This document shows positions 25,640-34,458 of a DNA stretch of 64,000 bases, piece by piece (the stretch's first letter is position 1; each line of letters begins with the position of its first letter). A program made the translations under genes and the position numbers. This stretch comes from Candidatus Desulfofervidus auxilii (GTDB taxonomy: Bacteria > Desulfobacterota > Desulfofervidia > Desulfofervidales > Desulfofervidaceae). The stretch covers positions 973,107 to 1,037,106 of the forward strand of contig NZ_CP013015.1 of the NCBI RefSeq assembly GCF_001577525.1. Direction: 5' to 3'. Below the pieces are notes generated by a model that worked only from the letters and a program-made list of their open reading frames with translations, was not told the origin of the DNA and made no database searches.

Positions 25640-26404
25640 ATGATCAAAAACAAATATGAAGATATTTTTAAATTTGCACAGGAAGTTTTAGATAATAATA
25701 TTAAACTTTTAAATGGTCAAAATGCCGATTCATTGCCCAAAAGTGTTGTTCTATATCATTATAGACGAGCTTTTAGTCTTTTATACGCAATCAAAATTCT
25801 ATGCGAACAAGGTTTTGCCACAGAAGGTATGGTACTTCTTCGTAGCCTCCTTAATCTTTATATCAATGTAATGTGGTTGACCACAGGTAATATTGATTCT
25901 AGAATGAAACGGTTTGTAGATTTTGAAATCATTATTAGGTATAGAAGAATTAAAACATTAAGAGAACTTGGTGAAGTATCCAAAGAAGAAGGGGATAAAG
26001 AATTAGAAAAAATGCGTGAAAGATATGAAAAAATAAAGAAAAAATATAATCTAAAAGGCAACCCAAGGTATTGGCGTTGGTCTGGAAAGTCTATTCGTCA
26101 GATGGCTAAAGAAGTATCCTTAATAAACGAATATGAGATTATTTATCCCTATCTTTCTGAAAGAGAACACACAAGTCCTGTAGCTGCGAGAGACTATTTG
26201 GATAATTCCAGAAGGGGATATACAATGGTAAGAGCAGGACCGAGCAATTCCAAAATAGATATGGTAATATTTCCAGCGCTTGGTTATTTTTTAAATGTCA
26301 AGGAAATCGCACTTGATACATTTGATATGGACTTAACTAGCTTAAAAATAGAAAGACAGGAGCTTTCCAAACTGGAAAATAAGTATTGGGGGCAAAAGGG
26401 GTAA
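25640..26404 (+). CDS. DUF5677-like alpha-helical protein
   Basis: A 254-residue, mostly helical protein. The segment YHYRRAFSLLYAIKILCEQG followed by ATEGMVLLRSLLNLYINVMWL is the signature of DUF5677-type proteins of unknown function, and a late SEREHTSP motif with His-Thr-Ser also fits. It is in an operon with the HNH-like gene. AT content is similar to its neighbour and clearly higher than that of the transfer genes, consistent with separate acquisition. Confidence 0.65.
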   Translation: MIKNKYEDIFKFAQEVLDNNIKLLNGQNADSLPKSVVLYHYRRAFSLLYAIKILCEQGFATEGMVLLRSLLNLYINVMWLTTGNIDSRMKRFVDFEIIIRYRRIKTLRELGEVSKEEGDKELEKMRERYEKIKKKYNLKGNPRYWRWSGKSIRQMAKEVSLINEYEIIYPYLSEREHTSPVAARDYLDNSRRGYTMVRAGPSNSKIDMVIFPALGYFLNVKEIALDTFDMDLTSLKIERQELSKLENKYWGQKG

Positions 26405-26456
26405 TGCTATCTCCAAGGAATGACTCTTTTATTTTTGAAAGCTCTACACACTCCCC

Positions 26457-26551
26457 CCCTTTTCCAGTCTATTTTTTACCAGTTCACACACGGCCCAATA
26501 GACTTCTCTTTTTTCATCTTCAGTAAGGCCAAGGATGCCAAAGATAATGTC
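26457..26551 (-). pseudogene. Relic of an Eco57I-type protein C-terminus
   Basis: On the minus strand the frame reads YDIIFGILGLTEDEKREVYW and goes on through a WAVCELVKNRLEKG segment to a stop. This Leu-Thr-Glu-Asp-Glu motif is the usual extreme C-terminus of Eco57I-like methyltransferase/restriction polypeptides. It has no start and lies just beyond the end of the restriction operon. Confidence 0.5.
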
Positions 26552-26557
26552 ATAATT

Positions 26558-27145
26558 TTACCTTTCTTTCACAATTTTTATTTCTTCCTCTGTCAACCCA
26601 TAAAGCTTATAGACAATCTGGTCTATGAGCCAGTCGGTCTTGCGGATCTTTTCTTTAAGAGGGAGAAGTTTGGAGAGGGATTTTTCGTATTCAGTTTTTA
26701 TGGTTTCAAAAAGCTCTCTAGATTTAAGATTTGCCCCAATTTTATTTTTGTTTTTCTCTAGAATTTGCCAGAGTTCATCAAAGATTAAATGTCCTTCATC
26801 TTTTTGATAATCCCCCAGGTAGTTTTTAAGCTTAATTTTGCCAGTGAGGGCTTCAATTCCAGTATTGCCCTTTTTATCTGGTTTGATTTTAAGTTGTGCC
26901 TCTAGCCAAGCAAGAAACCCCTTAATTTCCTTTTGTTTTTCCTTATTTAATTCAATCATCTGCTCTGCCAAAAAGGCCAAAATATCATGCACCACATCAG
27001 ATTGTTCCCAAAGGGCACCCTCAGGAATTTGCCAGTCTTTATTAAGTGGATCAGCATTATGTTTTTTGAGAAGTTCAGGGTCTGGCTTATGTTGCTTTTT
27101 AAGACGCTCATCAATAAAATTAAGGATGATTTGGACATTAGGCAT
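26558..27145 (-). CDS. Restriction-system accessory protein with Eco57I-type C-terminal motif
   Basis: A 195-residue protein. Its last 45 residues (LPLKEKIRKTDWLIDQIVYK followed by LYGLTEEEIKIV) match the C-terminal tail found in many Eco57I-family restriction-methylation proteins. The N-terminal 150 residues are helical with a conserved LWEQSDVVHDILAFLAEQM stretch; they could form a protein-interaction or specificity subunit. It is the last gene of the helicase-methyltransferase operon, nine bases after the DUF2283 gene. The role is inferred from motif and position. Confidence 0.6.
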   Translation of the reverse strand: MPNVQIILNFIDERLKKQHKPDPELLKKHNADPLNKDWQIPEGALWEQSDVVHDILAFLAEQMIELNKEKQKEIKGFLAWLEAQLKIKPDKKGNTGIEALTGKIKLKNYLGDYQKDEGHLIFDELWQILEKNKNKIGANLKSRELFETIKTEYEKSLSKLLPLKEKIRKTDWLIDQIVYKLYGLTEEEIKIVKER

Positions 27146-27153
27146 TTGTTACC

Positions 27154-27366
27154 TCACAAAGTTAAGGCAACTTCCTTCTCTTGAATGACACTGGCAATGG
27201 AGCTTAAGACAAATTCCTTTGCGTCTAAAATTTCTATAAGAACTGGCTCTCCATCCTTGCTAAAATGAATGATGATTCGCCCTTCTTCTTCGGCGTAATC
27301 AATCGGTTTGTCTGAGAGCTCTATGAGGAGGATATCCACATCCTTACTGTATTTAATCTTTCTCAT
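27154..27366 (-). CDS. DUF2283 family protein (putative antitoxin)
   Basis: A 70-residue protein with the DUF2283 pattern: KYSKDVDILLIELSD, then DYAEEEGRIIIHFSKDGEPVLIEILDA. DUF2283 genes are commonly next to DUF4258 genes in toxin-antitoxin-like pairs, as here (14-base overlap with the upstream gene). It is embedded in the restriction operon. Confidence 0.85.
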   Translation of the reverse strand: MRKIKYSKDVDILLIELSDKPIDYAEEEGRIIIHFSKDGEPVLIEILDAKEFVLSSIASVIQEKEVALTL

Positions 27367-27613
27367 ATCTTTTCTTCCTCCCTGGATATAAGGTAATTAT
27401 AATAAATTTATCAGCCTCTTCCTCATAAACTACTCTTAGCACATGACCTTCATCTAATTCTTTTTGAGCAATAAGCCTCCCCTTATAACCTTTTTCTATA
27501 TTATCTGGCTCAATCACCGTTTTTCTAATAAAATCTTCTTCTATTTCTACTCCATGCTTTTTAAACAAATCTATTTTAAGACGAGCATGATTGGTAAAAT
27601 CAACTTTTTTCAT
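27353..27613 (-). CDS. DUF4258 family protein (putative toxin)
   Basis: An 86-residue protein with FTNHARLKIDLFKKHGVEI at the N-terminus and a C-terminal KFIIITLYPGRKKRY, the DUF4258 layout with a fold thought to resemble RelE-type toxins. It starts in the stop codon of the methyltransferase gene and is followed by the DUF2283 gene. The pair may act as an addiction module that stabilises the restriction locus. A decayed relative lies at 23445-23709. Confidence 0.8.
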   Translation of the reverse strand: MKKVDFTNHARLKIDLFKKHGVEIEEDFIRKTVIEPDNIEKGYKGRLIAQKELDEGHVLRVVYEEEADKFIIITLYPGRKKRYEKD

Positions 27614-30600
27614 TAATTACCTTCTTTTAAAAAATTATAATACATTTTTTTAAATTCTTTCAGCAGCCTTTTGCGTTCATTTTCGGGTGTGACAAAGGAA
27701 ATACAGGGCATAGGCATACCATTTATTTCATAAGCATTTACATGATTATTCGTGCTAGTTAACCTGAATCTCCATTCCCATAGAGAAGAGTTTAAGAAGG
27801 CTAAAATAGCAAACAAGTTGAGTTGTTTGGGATTGACAATATAATTTACGGTGTCAGAGCAGAAATTACCTTTTTCTATAATGGTTGCTATAATCCGTCG
27901 CCAATTATCTATGGCAGCACCTCTTTGGTAGCCAATGCGAGTGTATTGGTAGTCATAAGCTTTAGTATTTTTGCTGTGGGCTTGGAGAAACTTTTCTATA
28001 TTGAGATATACAGGAGTACCCTGTTTGGGTTCCTCATTGAATTGATACCTGTCTATATGTGCACCTCTTAAAACAATTTGTCCATTTGGATTATATGATA
28101 AAAATTCGGCATGACTTGTTAAATTTACTTCTCCTTGTTGGGAAGGAGCAAGGTTTTTTAATACATTGCCTTTGCATACTTTTATAAGTTTTAAAGCAAG
28201 GTGGAAATCTTTTGTAGTCATACCTGGATAGCAAGGAATGCTCAAATTATCACTGTCAAATTCTTCTATTTGATCAGGATATATCTCTAAAGGAATGATA
28301 CCTTTCAAAATATCTTTTCCAGGATGAACCCTAATGAAAAACAAAGTTGGAGTTGATTTTTCAACGATATAAACACAAGTTGACAGTTTCGCTTCAAAAA
28401 ATACTCTATTGAAAGGATCATCCTTTTGAGGAAATGCCTCAATTTTTTCAATATGAGTTTTAGTAAGCAAAAATTTTCGTAAAGGTTTTGCTTGTTTATC
28501 TGCCAATAAAGCAAGAGGTACGATAAAACCATGCCTTCCGTTTTTCTTTAAAAGCTCAAGAGATAAGGTCGCAAAAAGCCGATAAAAATTTAGCTTGCTT
28601 CCTATTGCTGGTTTATAAAACGATAAAGAAGAGAAAAAATTTTTATCTTCTTTTACTTCCTTTTGCTGCTCTTTTTCAGAAATTACATCATACGGCGGAT
28701 TTCCTACTACCGCATCAAATCCTGGATTTTGTCTAATTCTACCGAACTCGTCGTAAAATACTTCCGGAAATTCGAGTTCCCAATGGAAAAATTGCTTTTT
28801 GTCTGTGATTTCTAATGCTGGATCTAAAAATTTCTTTTTGAAATATGTAGGAAGTTTATCTTCCAAGATTAATTTGCAAATTTTGCAATAAGGCTTACAT
28901 TCAAACCCGAAGTGTATGCTAGTCCAAAGATTTCCTATTCTTTTCCACTTATCAAGCCACATTTCATTAATATAATTCAATGTTTTTGCCTTATTTTTAA
29001 TATTCTCAACATTTTCAGCAGGCTCTTTTTGTATTATAAAGTAGGATTTTACAGCTTTAGCTAAATCTTGTGTCAAATTCGAAGTGTCAAAAAATTCTAA
29101 ACTATCTTTCTGTAAGGGTAGGCTTTGTATTTTATCTAATTTTGCACCAATAAGAGAGTTACCAACTTTTAGATGATGGTCCAAGAAATTAAGGGGTTTT
29201 CCTTTCGCCATTGTGCGAAGCCATAAAGCAAGCTTCGCTAGCTCAACAGCAAGAGGATTTAAATCTACACCAAATATACACCTTTCTACTATCTCACGCC
29301 TTGCCCAGCGGATCTCATCCTCACCTACTTCTTTTGGAGATGCACCCAATGCCTTAATTAAGGCCTTAGCCAGAAAATCAGTCGCTTCTACCAAAAAATG
29401 TCCACTGCCCATGGCTGGATCAAGGACTTTTAAGTCAAATATCATCTCAATTGGATCATATCCATGTTTTGGCTGGACCCCTATAGTTTTAGCCAATTTT
29501 GCCTTTTTGAATATGTTGTCTATTAGTGGGCCCAGAGTGTTTTCTATAATGTATTTTACAATATACCGTGGTGTGTAATAGGAGCCAGTTGCCTTGCGCT
29601 CACCTTTGTCTGTGACGAGATAAACTTCGCCTGTATAGACAACTTTATTTTTATCAATCTTTTTACCCTGCTTTTTTGCTTCTTTCAGTGAGACATATAC
29701 TTCTCTACCCTTTTGCTTTATCGGAACTAAATCTTCTTTAGCTATACGGAGTTTATATTCTAAAAGTCCTTCATAGATAGAACCTAAGTGTCTAATATCT
29801 AAGCTGCTATAATCAATAAAGGTCTTTTCTTTTGATCTTGAAAGGAGATCAATGACCTTTGCAACATAGGCATCACCTACTTTATAGTCCTCTAGAAAAT
29901 GATGGTTTTTTGGATCAAAGAGACCACCATTGTAAGGAGGGACGTCTAACTCTTTATTGCCATTATTTATAATCTCAAATAAGTACTTTAAGCAATTCCA
30001 GTAGCCATGAGTTGAGGTAGCAATGGGTCTCTTATTATCTAGCTTATCGGCTATTTCTTTTTTGATGGCATCCAAGCTATATGAATCAGTATAGATTTGG
30101 TTCTCTCCAAGCGGAAGTAATTGATTGTACTCTGCATAGAGTATAAATAGAAGGCGATAGAGAAAGATTAAGGAATTATCGTGAATTTCCTTTAGGTCAT
30201 TTTGAGAAAGGCTATTGTTGGGAAATTCCAGAAATCCATGCGCCAAAAGCCTTAATGATTCATAGATATTTTTTTTAAGTTCCTCACCAACTGCCTCGGC
30301 ATAGTCTTTGCTTCCCTGATATACCTTTTCAACAAAAGCGGGAAAGGCATCCTTTCGGAAAAAGAGGTAAAAATATCTAAAATTTTCTAATTTGCCATTT
30401 TCTAGCAAACTTTCTAAGTCTATTTCATAAAAGATATCAATTTTCTTTGAAGTCTCCCTTTCATAAAGTCTCCAATATCTACCATTGGTAAGGATTCCCC
30501 ATTTTACCTCAGTAAGCCATAGATAATGACTCATTTGTAAAGAAGGATTTTGGATGTCTTCTGGATCACTCTTAATTTTTTTATCTAAGTTTCTTTCCCA

Positions 30601-30963
30601 GCGTTTAGCCTCCGCCAAACAGGCAACATGTTTAAAATATTTTTCTTTTGGAGTTTTTTGAACAACTTTTAAGTCATTTTTAGAATAAAAAAGAGCGTAA
30701 TCAGGATGCTTTATTCCATCTCCTATAAGCGTTGGCGGTTCTACATCCACTGTCCAACCCAGGATTTCAAAGACTTTATCTAAAAAATGCTTTCGCAGTT
30801 GAGATTCATTAAGAGATGAAAATCTATCTTTATCCCATAATGCCCTGATTTTTTGGTAAACTTCTTTAAGCTCTGCCTCGTTTATTTCGAATTCTTTTTC
30901 TTCTGGCAGGAGTCTTTCTAGATAATGATTGGAAAACAGTTTTTGATTACGGTATGGAGTCAT
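27613..30963 (-). CDS. Eco57I-like restriction-methylation protein (nuclease + N6-adenine methyltransferase)
   Basis: An 1116-residue protein. The N-terminal part (about 45-135) carries a PD-(D/E)xK-like arrangement (HPDYALF and, 35 residues on, LAEAKRW). The methyltransferase core (about 430-870) has motif I LDPAMGSGHF and catalytic motif IV NPPYDV, typical of N6-adenine methylation. The C-terminus would be target recognition. Architecture fits type IIG enzymes and also the PglX/DrmMI-size methylases of BREX and DISARM; the visible nuclease motif favours type IIG. Its start overlaps the helicase stop by four bases, so helicase and methylase act together. No BREX or DISARM companion (PglZ, DrmA, DrmB) is in the window. 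Confidence 0.85.
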   Translation of the reverse strand: MTPYRNQKLFSNHYLERLLPEEKEFEINEAELKEVYQKIRALWDKDRFSSLNESQLRKHFLDKVFEILGWTVDVEPPTLIGDGIKHPDYALFYSKNDLKVVQKTPKEKYFKHVACLAEAKRWERNLDKKIKSDPEDIQNPSLQMSHYLWLTEVKWGILTNGRYWRLYERETSKKIDIFYEIDLESLLENGKLENFRYFYLFFRKDAFPAFVEKVYQGSKDYAEAVGEELKKNIYESLRLLAHGFLEFPNNSLSQNDLKEIHDNSLIFLYRLLFILYAEYNQLLPLGENQIYTDSYSLDAIKKEIADKLDNKRPIATSTHGYWNCLKYLFEIINNGNKELDVPPYNGGLFDPKNHHFLEDYKVGDAYVAKVIDLLSRSKEKTFIDYSSLDIRHLGSIYEGLLEYKLRIAKEDLVPIKQKGREVYVSLKEAKKQGKKIDKNKVVYTGEVYLVTDKGERKATGSYYTPRYIVKYIIENTLGPLIDNIFKKAKLAKTIGVQPKHGYDPIEMIFDLKVLDPAMGSGHFLVEATDFLAKALIKALGASPKEVGEDEIRWARREIVERCIFGVDLNPLAVELAKLALWLRTMAKGKPLNFLDHHLKVGNSLIGAKLDKIQSLPLQKDSLEFFDTSNLTQDLAKAVKSYFIIQKEPAENVENIKNKAKTLNYINEMWLDKWKRIGNLWTSIHFGFECKPYCKICKLILEDKLPTYFKKKFLDPALEITDKKQFFHWELEFPEVFYDEFGRIRQNPGFDAVVGNPPYDVISEKEQQKEVKEDKNFFSSLSFYKPAIGSKLNFYRLFATLSLELLKKNGRHGFIVPLALLADKQAKPLRKFLLTKTHIEKIEAFPQKDDPFNRVFFEAKLSTCVYIVEKSTPTLFFIRVHPGKDILKGIIPLEIYPDQIEEFDSDNLSIPCYPGMTTKDFHLALKLIKVCKGNVLKNLAPSQQGEVNLTSHAEFLSYNPNGQIVLRGAHIDRYQFNEEPKQGTPVYLNIEKFLQAHSKNTKAYDYQYTRIGYQRGAAIDNWRRIIATIIEKGNFCSDTVNYIVNPKQLNLFAILAFLNSSLWEWRFRLTSTNNHVNAYEINGMPMPCISFVTPENERKRLLKEFKKMYYNFLKEGN

Positions 30964-33869
30964 GAGCTGTTCCTTGGTATTATGATAGCGGTTGAAAAAA
31001 GATTTGGGTTCCTTTCAATAACTAATTCCTCTTCTTCAAGTCGTTCTAATGTTTTTTCAAATGTAGCTTTTAAATCATTTAGCCTTTTTTCCGAAGCCTT
31101 TATAGCTATAGCCATGTCTTCGCCCAAAAACAGTCGACTTTTAAAATCTTTAAGCCTTTTCTCTTCTTCTTTGATCTTTGTCCCAAAATATCTCTTTGCA
31201 TCTTCTTTTTTAATAGATATTTCACGGTCTTTTTTTCTTTGTGCCAAAGAGCAAAGCCTTTTTGCTTCCTCTAAGGCAATATTATATGCCTTTTCATAAA
31301 GATAGGGAATTCGGGGCTTTATATCATCAAAATTATTGGGAAATTTTTCTATTTGATCTCTACTGAATGAGGCAATTGACCTTGGGGATACGGGTTTGCA
31401 ATCTCCATTTAGTGTTACAAATACAGGAAAGACATCTTCATTTATGGTCTTACCAGTGGCATCATCAAAGGCAAGAAGAAAGTTGAACAAAATGCCAGGC
31501 TGTTCTGTTTTATCAGAGTATTTAACTGTGGCCCTACCACCAAATAGGTAATCCCTGTCCAGGCAGTAATCTATAATTTCCTCTAAAAGAGGATGACCAA
31601 AGGCGATAAACTCTACTTCATTTCCAAGTTTCTTTGCAATCTCCTTTGAAAAGACAACTGCATCATACCTCTTCTTTATGCCTTCCCGTAGCACCTCTTT
31701 TGGTGGAATGAGCCTATAGACAAATTTCTTTCTTGTTGGCTCAATCTTACCATTAAAAAGCTCAAAAAAGGCACGTACAAATCTCTCAATTTCCTTCTCA
31801 GTAGTAGCCTTTTTTCTGCTTTTTTCAATAACCTTTAGTGTCTCCTCAAGGTCAAACTTTTTTAAGTCCATTAGAAATGCCTTTTCAATAGTTTGATACG
31901 CCATCTTCCTTTCATTAATGGCCCTTTCCAAATCCTTAATTGTGGCCTCAACGGGCCTATTTTCTGCAAGTGACTTCATAATAAGCTCTTGTAAGTTAAA
32001 GTCTTCTAGGATAAGGCCGACAATTTCTGATACTTTACCACCCAAATCTTTTTCTATAATGGAGACCTTTTGCATGAGTCTGGCCAGTATTTGCCCCTCC
32101 CTTGTATCAGTAACAAAGAGGTTATGCACCTTCACATCCCTTTTTTGCCCATAGCGGTGAAGTCTTCCAATCCTTTGGTCAATGCGGTTGGGATTCCACG
32201 GGAGGTCATAATTTACCATAATATGGCAAAACTGAAGATTAATCCCCTCACCGGCTGCATCAGTAGCTGTCATGATGTTAAATGCTGGAGAGGAAAAATG
32301 TCTTTCTGCCTCTCTCCTTTCCTCCATGCTCATACCACCGTGGATGACCAGGGGATTATATCCATGTTCTTGTAAGATGTTTACAATATAATTCAGAGTA
32401 TCCCTATATTCAGTAAAAATAAGGATTTTTTCTCTTGGGTCTTTATTGATAATTCCATCCACAAAATCTATAAGTGACTTTCCTTTTGAGTCTATTGTAA
32501 TTTCTTCTGAAAGTTTGATCAGGGATTTTAGGAAGAAGATTTCCTTCTTTAGCCCCTCTGGTGTAGTGGGGAGTGTTAATATCTCAAGACGTCTTTCAAG
32601 CCTCTCTTTTTCAAAATCATCAAGTGAGTCTGGGTCTTCAAAGTAATCACGGAGCCTTATCTCCTCTTCCTTAGGCAGAGAGATAGCGCCTTTAACCAAT
32701 TTTGCAAGCCTGTTTTTTAAGGAAGAGCGTATGGCAGCAATAGATGAGACCATGCGCTTTTGTAGAAGTACCATAGCAAAGCCAACTGCCTTGTTATTTT
32801 GGGCATTGGCTAGGTTGTAGAATGTTTGCACATAGGCGGTAACTGCTTCATAAAGCCTCCTTTCCTCCTTAGTATATGAAATAGGAGTGGTAAAAACCTC
32901 CCTTAGACGGAAGACAGGCCTTCCATTCGCATCTATGATACCAGCTTTTCCCCTGCGTATCATAATGCTACTTAGCTTGGATGAAACAATCTTTGCCTCA
33001 TTTTCAAATATATATGGGTCTATGAGGGTAAGAAGGGCATAGAAGGAAAAACGGTCTCCCTTATGGGGGGTAGCACTGAGTAGAATAAGCCCTTCTGTCT
33101 TGTCATAAAGGGCCTGGGCAAGCCTATACCTTTGGGAACGCTCTATTTTATTTCCCGATCTTTTGGCGGAGAGCTTGTGGGCCTCATCAAAAATAATAAC
33201 ATCCCATGTAGTCCTTATAAGTTCTGCCAATACTTCTTCCTTTTTAACGTAATCAAGTGATGTAATAATCTTTGAGTGTGCCTCCCAGACATTAGCATCC
33301 TTAGGGAGGGAATTTTTTAATGCATTTACATAAGAAGAGTCATAGATAGCAAAGTTTTCATCAAACCTTTCCCTTAGCTCCCTTTGCCACTGGAATCGAA
33401 GGGGTGCAGGGACTATGATGAGGACCCTCTTTGCACGCCCCCTGAGGGAGATTTCCTTAAGGACCATACCTGTCTCAATGGTCTTACCAAGGCCAACGTC
33501 ATCGGCTAAAAGGATCCTGTGTTTATAGGCATTAAGGATCTTGTAAACTGCTCCTACTTGATAAGGCTCAAGGTTTGTGCGAGTAAAAGAAAGGGAAAGG
33601 AGATGGTCATAGGTATAAGCAAGAGACAGTCTAGTTGCCTCAAAGTGAAGATCAAAGTAGATAGGAAGTTCAAAGACAGCATTTTGCAGTTTTTCTAAAG
33701 GGGAAAATATTTTTTCTATTTTTGTAGGAGGGCTAACAAAGTCCTTTGCCGGTCCTTCTGCGAAGGCGACTTTAACCACTGTAAATTTCCCACGCTGGTC
33801 GAGCTTTATTATTTCCCCCATCTTGTTTCCAACTCTGACTTTATCACCGATTGTTAATTCAGCCACCAT
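30960..33869 (-). CDS. SNF2/DEAH-type helicase of the restriction operon (DrmD-like)
   Basis: About 969 residues from ATG 33869 (an upstream in-frame TTG at 33893 would add eight residues). Motifs: Walker A LADDVGLGKTIETG, DEAH box FDEAHKLSA, LLSATPHKGD, and the C-terminal helicase motifs TDAAGEGINLQ and RIDQRIGRLHRYGQ. An N-terminal SH3-like stretch (GDKVRVGNKMGEIIKL) precedes the helicase core; a long charged C-terminal coiled coil follows. Such helicases partner Eco57I-like methylases in class 1 DISARM (DrmD) and related two-gene systems, where they probably translocate DNA. The ATG overlaps the stop of a small upstream frame by translation coupling. Confidence 0.88.
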   Translation of the reverse strand: MVAELTIGDKVRVGNKMGEIIKLDQRGKFTVVKVAFAEGPAKDFVSPPTKIEKIFSPLEKLQNAVFELPIYFDLHFEATRLSLAYTYDHLLSLSFTRTNLEPYQVGAVYKILNAYKHRILLADDVGLGKTIETGMVLKEISLRGRAKRVLIIVPAPLRFQWQRELRERFDENFAIYDSSYVNALKNSLPKDANVWEAHSKIITSLDYVKKEEVLAELIRTTWDVIIFDEAHKLSAKRSGNKIERSQRYRLAQALYDKTEGLILLSATPHKGDRFSFYALLTLIDPYIFENEAKIVSSKLSSIMIRRGKAGIIDANGRPVFRLREVFTTPISYTKEERRLYEAVTAYVQTFYNLANAQNNKAVGFAMVLLQKRMVSSIAAIRSSLKNRLAKLVKGAISLPKEEEIRLRDYFEDPDSLDDFEKERLERRLEILTLPTTPEGLKKEIFFLKSLIKLSEEITIDSKGKSLIDFVDGIINKDPREKILIFTEYRDTLNYIVNILQEHGYNPLVIHGGMSMEERREAERHFSSPAFNIMTATDAAGEGINLQFCHIMVNYDLPWNPNRIDQRIGRLHRYGQKRDVKVHNLFVTDTREGQILARLMQKVSIIEKDLGGKVSEIVGLILEDFNLQELIMKSLAENRPVEATIKDLERAINERKMAYQTIEKAFLMDLKKFDLEETLKVIEKSRKKATTEKEIERFVRAFFELFNGKIEPTRKKFVYRLIPPKEVLREGIKKRYDAVVFSKEIAKKLGNEVEFIAFGHPLLEEIIDYCLDRDYLFGGRATVKYSDKTEQPGILFNFLLAFDDATGKTINEDVFPVFVTLNGDCKPVSPRSIASFSRDQIEKFPNNFDDIKPRIPYLYEKAYNIALEEAKRLCSLAQRKKDREISIKKEDAKRYFGTKIKEEEKRLKDFKSRLFLGEDMAIAIKASEKRLNDLKATFEKTLERLEEEELVIERNPNLFSTAIIIPRNSS

Positions 33870-33874
33870 TGCTT

Positions 33875-34018
33875 TTAATCTTTTACAAGCCAAAATCCTG
33901 CGATGTTGAAATAGGCACTGGCTATATCAATGGATTTTTGTCCTTTTAGGATATTATTTAATTCTTCAAAAAGCTTGAGGTTGTTATTATCAATAATTAA
34001 ATACTCAGGGCGGTACAT
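33875..34018 (-). CDS. Short PLD-like N-terminal fragment upstream of the helicase
   Basis: A 47-residue frame (MYRPEYLIIDNNNLKLFEEL...) whose KSIDIASAYFNIAGF segment matches the first strand-helix of phospholipase-D-like domains found at the N-terminus of many DNA helicases. It stops seven bases before the helicase ATG. Either the ancestral helicase had an N-terminal PLD domain that has been cut to this leader, or it is a coupling ORF for helicase translation. Confidence 0.5.
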   Translation of the reverse strand: MYRPEYLIIDNNNLKLFEELNNILKGQKSIDIASAYFNIAGFWLVKD

Positions 34019-34458
34019 GATTTAGTTTTATATCGTTTTTATGATGGATAATCAATATAAAAGTTGGGGGCTGGTTTTCGAAAAAAGATGCCGTCTTAGC
34101 CTTTGCGCACTCTTTCACTTGCTGGTACCCTCTTCATGGGTGGCCTCCTTTGTTTGGTTTTTGTCAAATTTATCTATTATAACCTAGGCCACCCTTTTTT
34201 ACAGGAATTATAAGACATGACCCTTAGAGAAAGTAAGGTTAACTTAGAAAATCATTTGCACTGCATATAATTTTAGGGAATTAGCGAGGTTAACATATAG
34301 ATAGAAAGTGAAAATTTAGAACTAATAAATGGTTAAAGCAACTGAGCTGCTGATTGCCTGGTAAAAAGGGATCATCCCTGCCTGTTGGCAGACAGGAGCG
34401 AGTTTAGCCCTGGTAAATTATTAAAAAACTACCTAAAATCAGACAAAGGAAGGCTGTG
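34019..34458. other. Gene-free region with insertion-sequence-like traces
   Basis: No intact gene. On the minus strand near 34100-34138 a frame begins MKRVPASERVRKG and stops, with AGGCCACC-type sequence upstream (34135-34195), which looks like the first codons of a transposase. At 34376-34397 is a CCTGCCTGTTGGCAGACAGG palindrome also found in variant form at 50940 and 60253. At 34445-34470 the minus strand reads GTTAACACAGCC, perhaps one arm of a broken attC site closing the cassette array. Confidence 0.35.

Noticed and set aside
30925-31299. Plus-strand frame over the helicase-methylase junction
   Set aside because: Serine/phenylalanine-rich translation is the typical antisense of Lys/Glu-rich helicase sequence.
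27613-33869. Complete DISARM or BREX system
   Set aside because: Only the helicase and methylase partners are present; no DrmA, DrmB, DrmC, PglZ or BrxC-type gene in the window.
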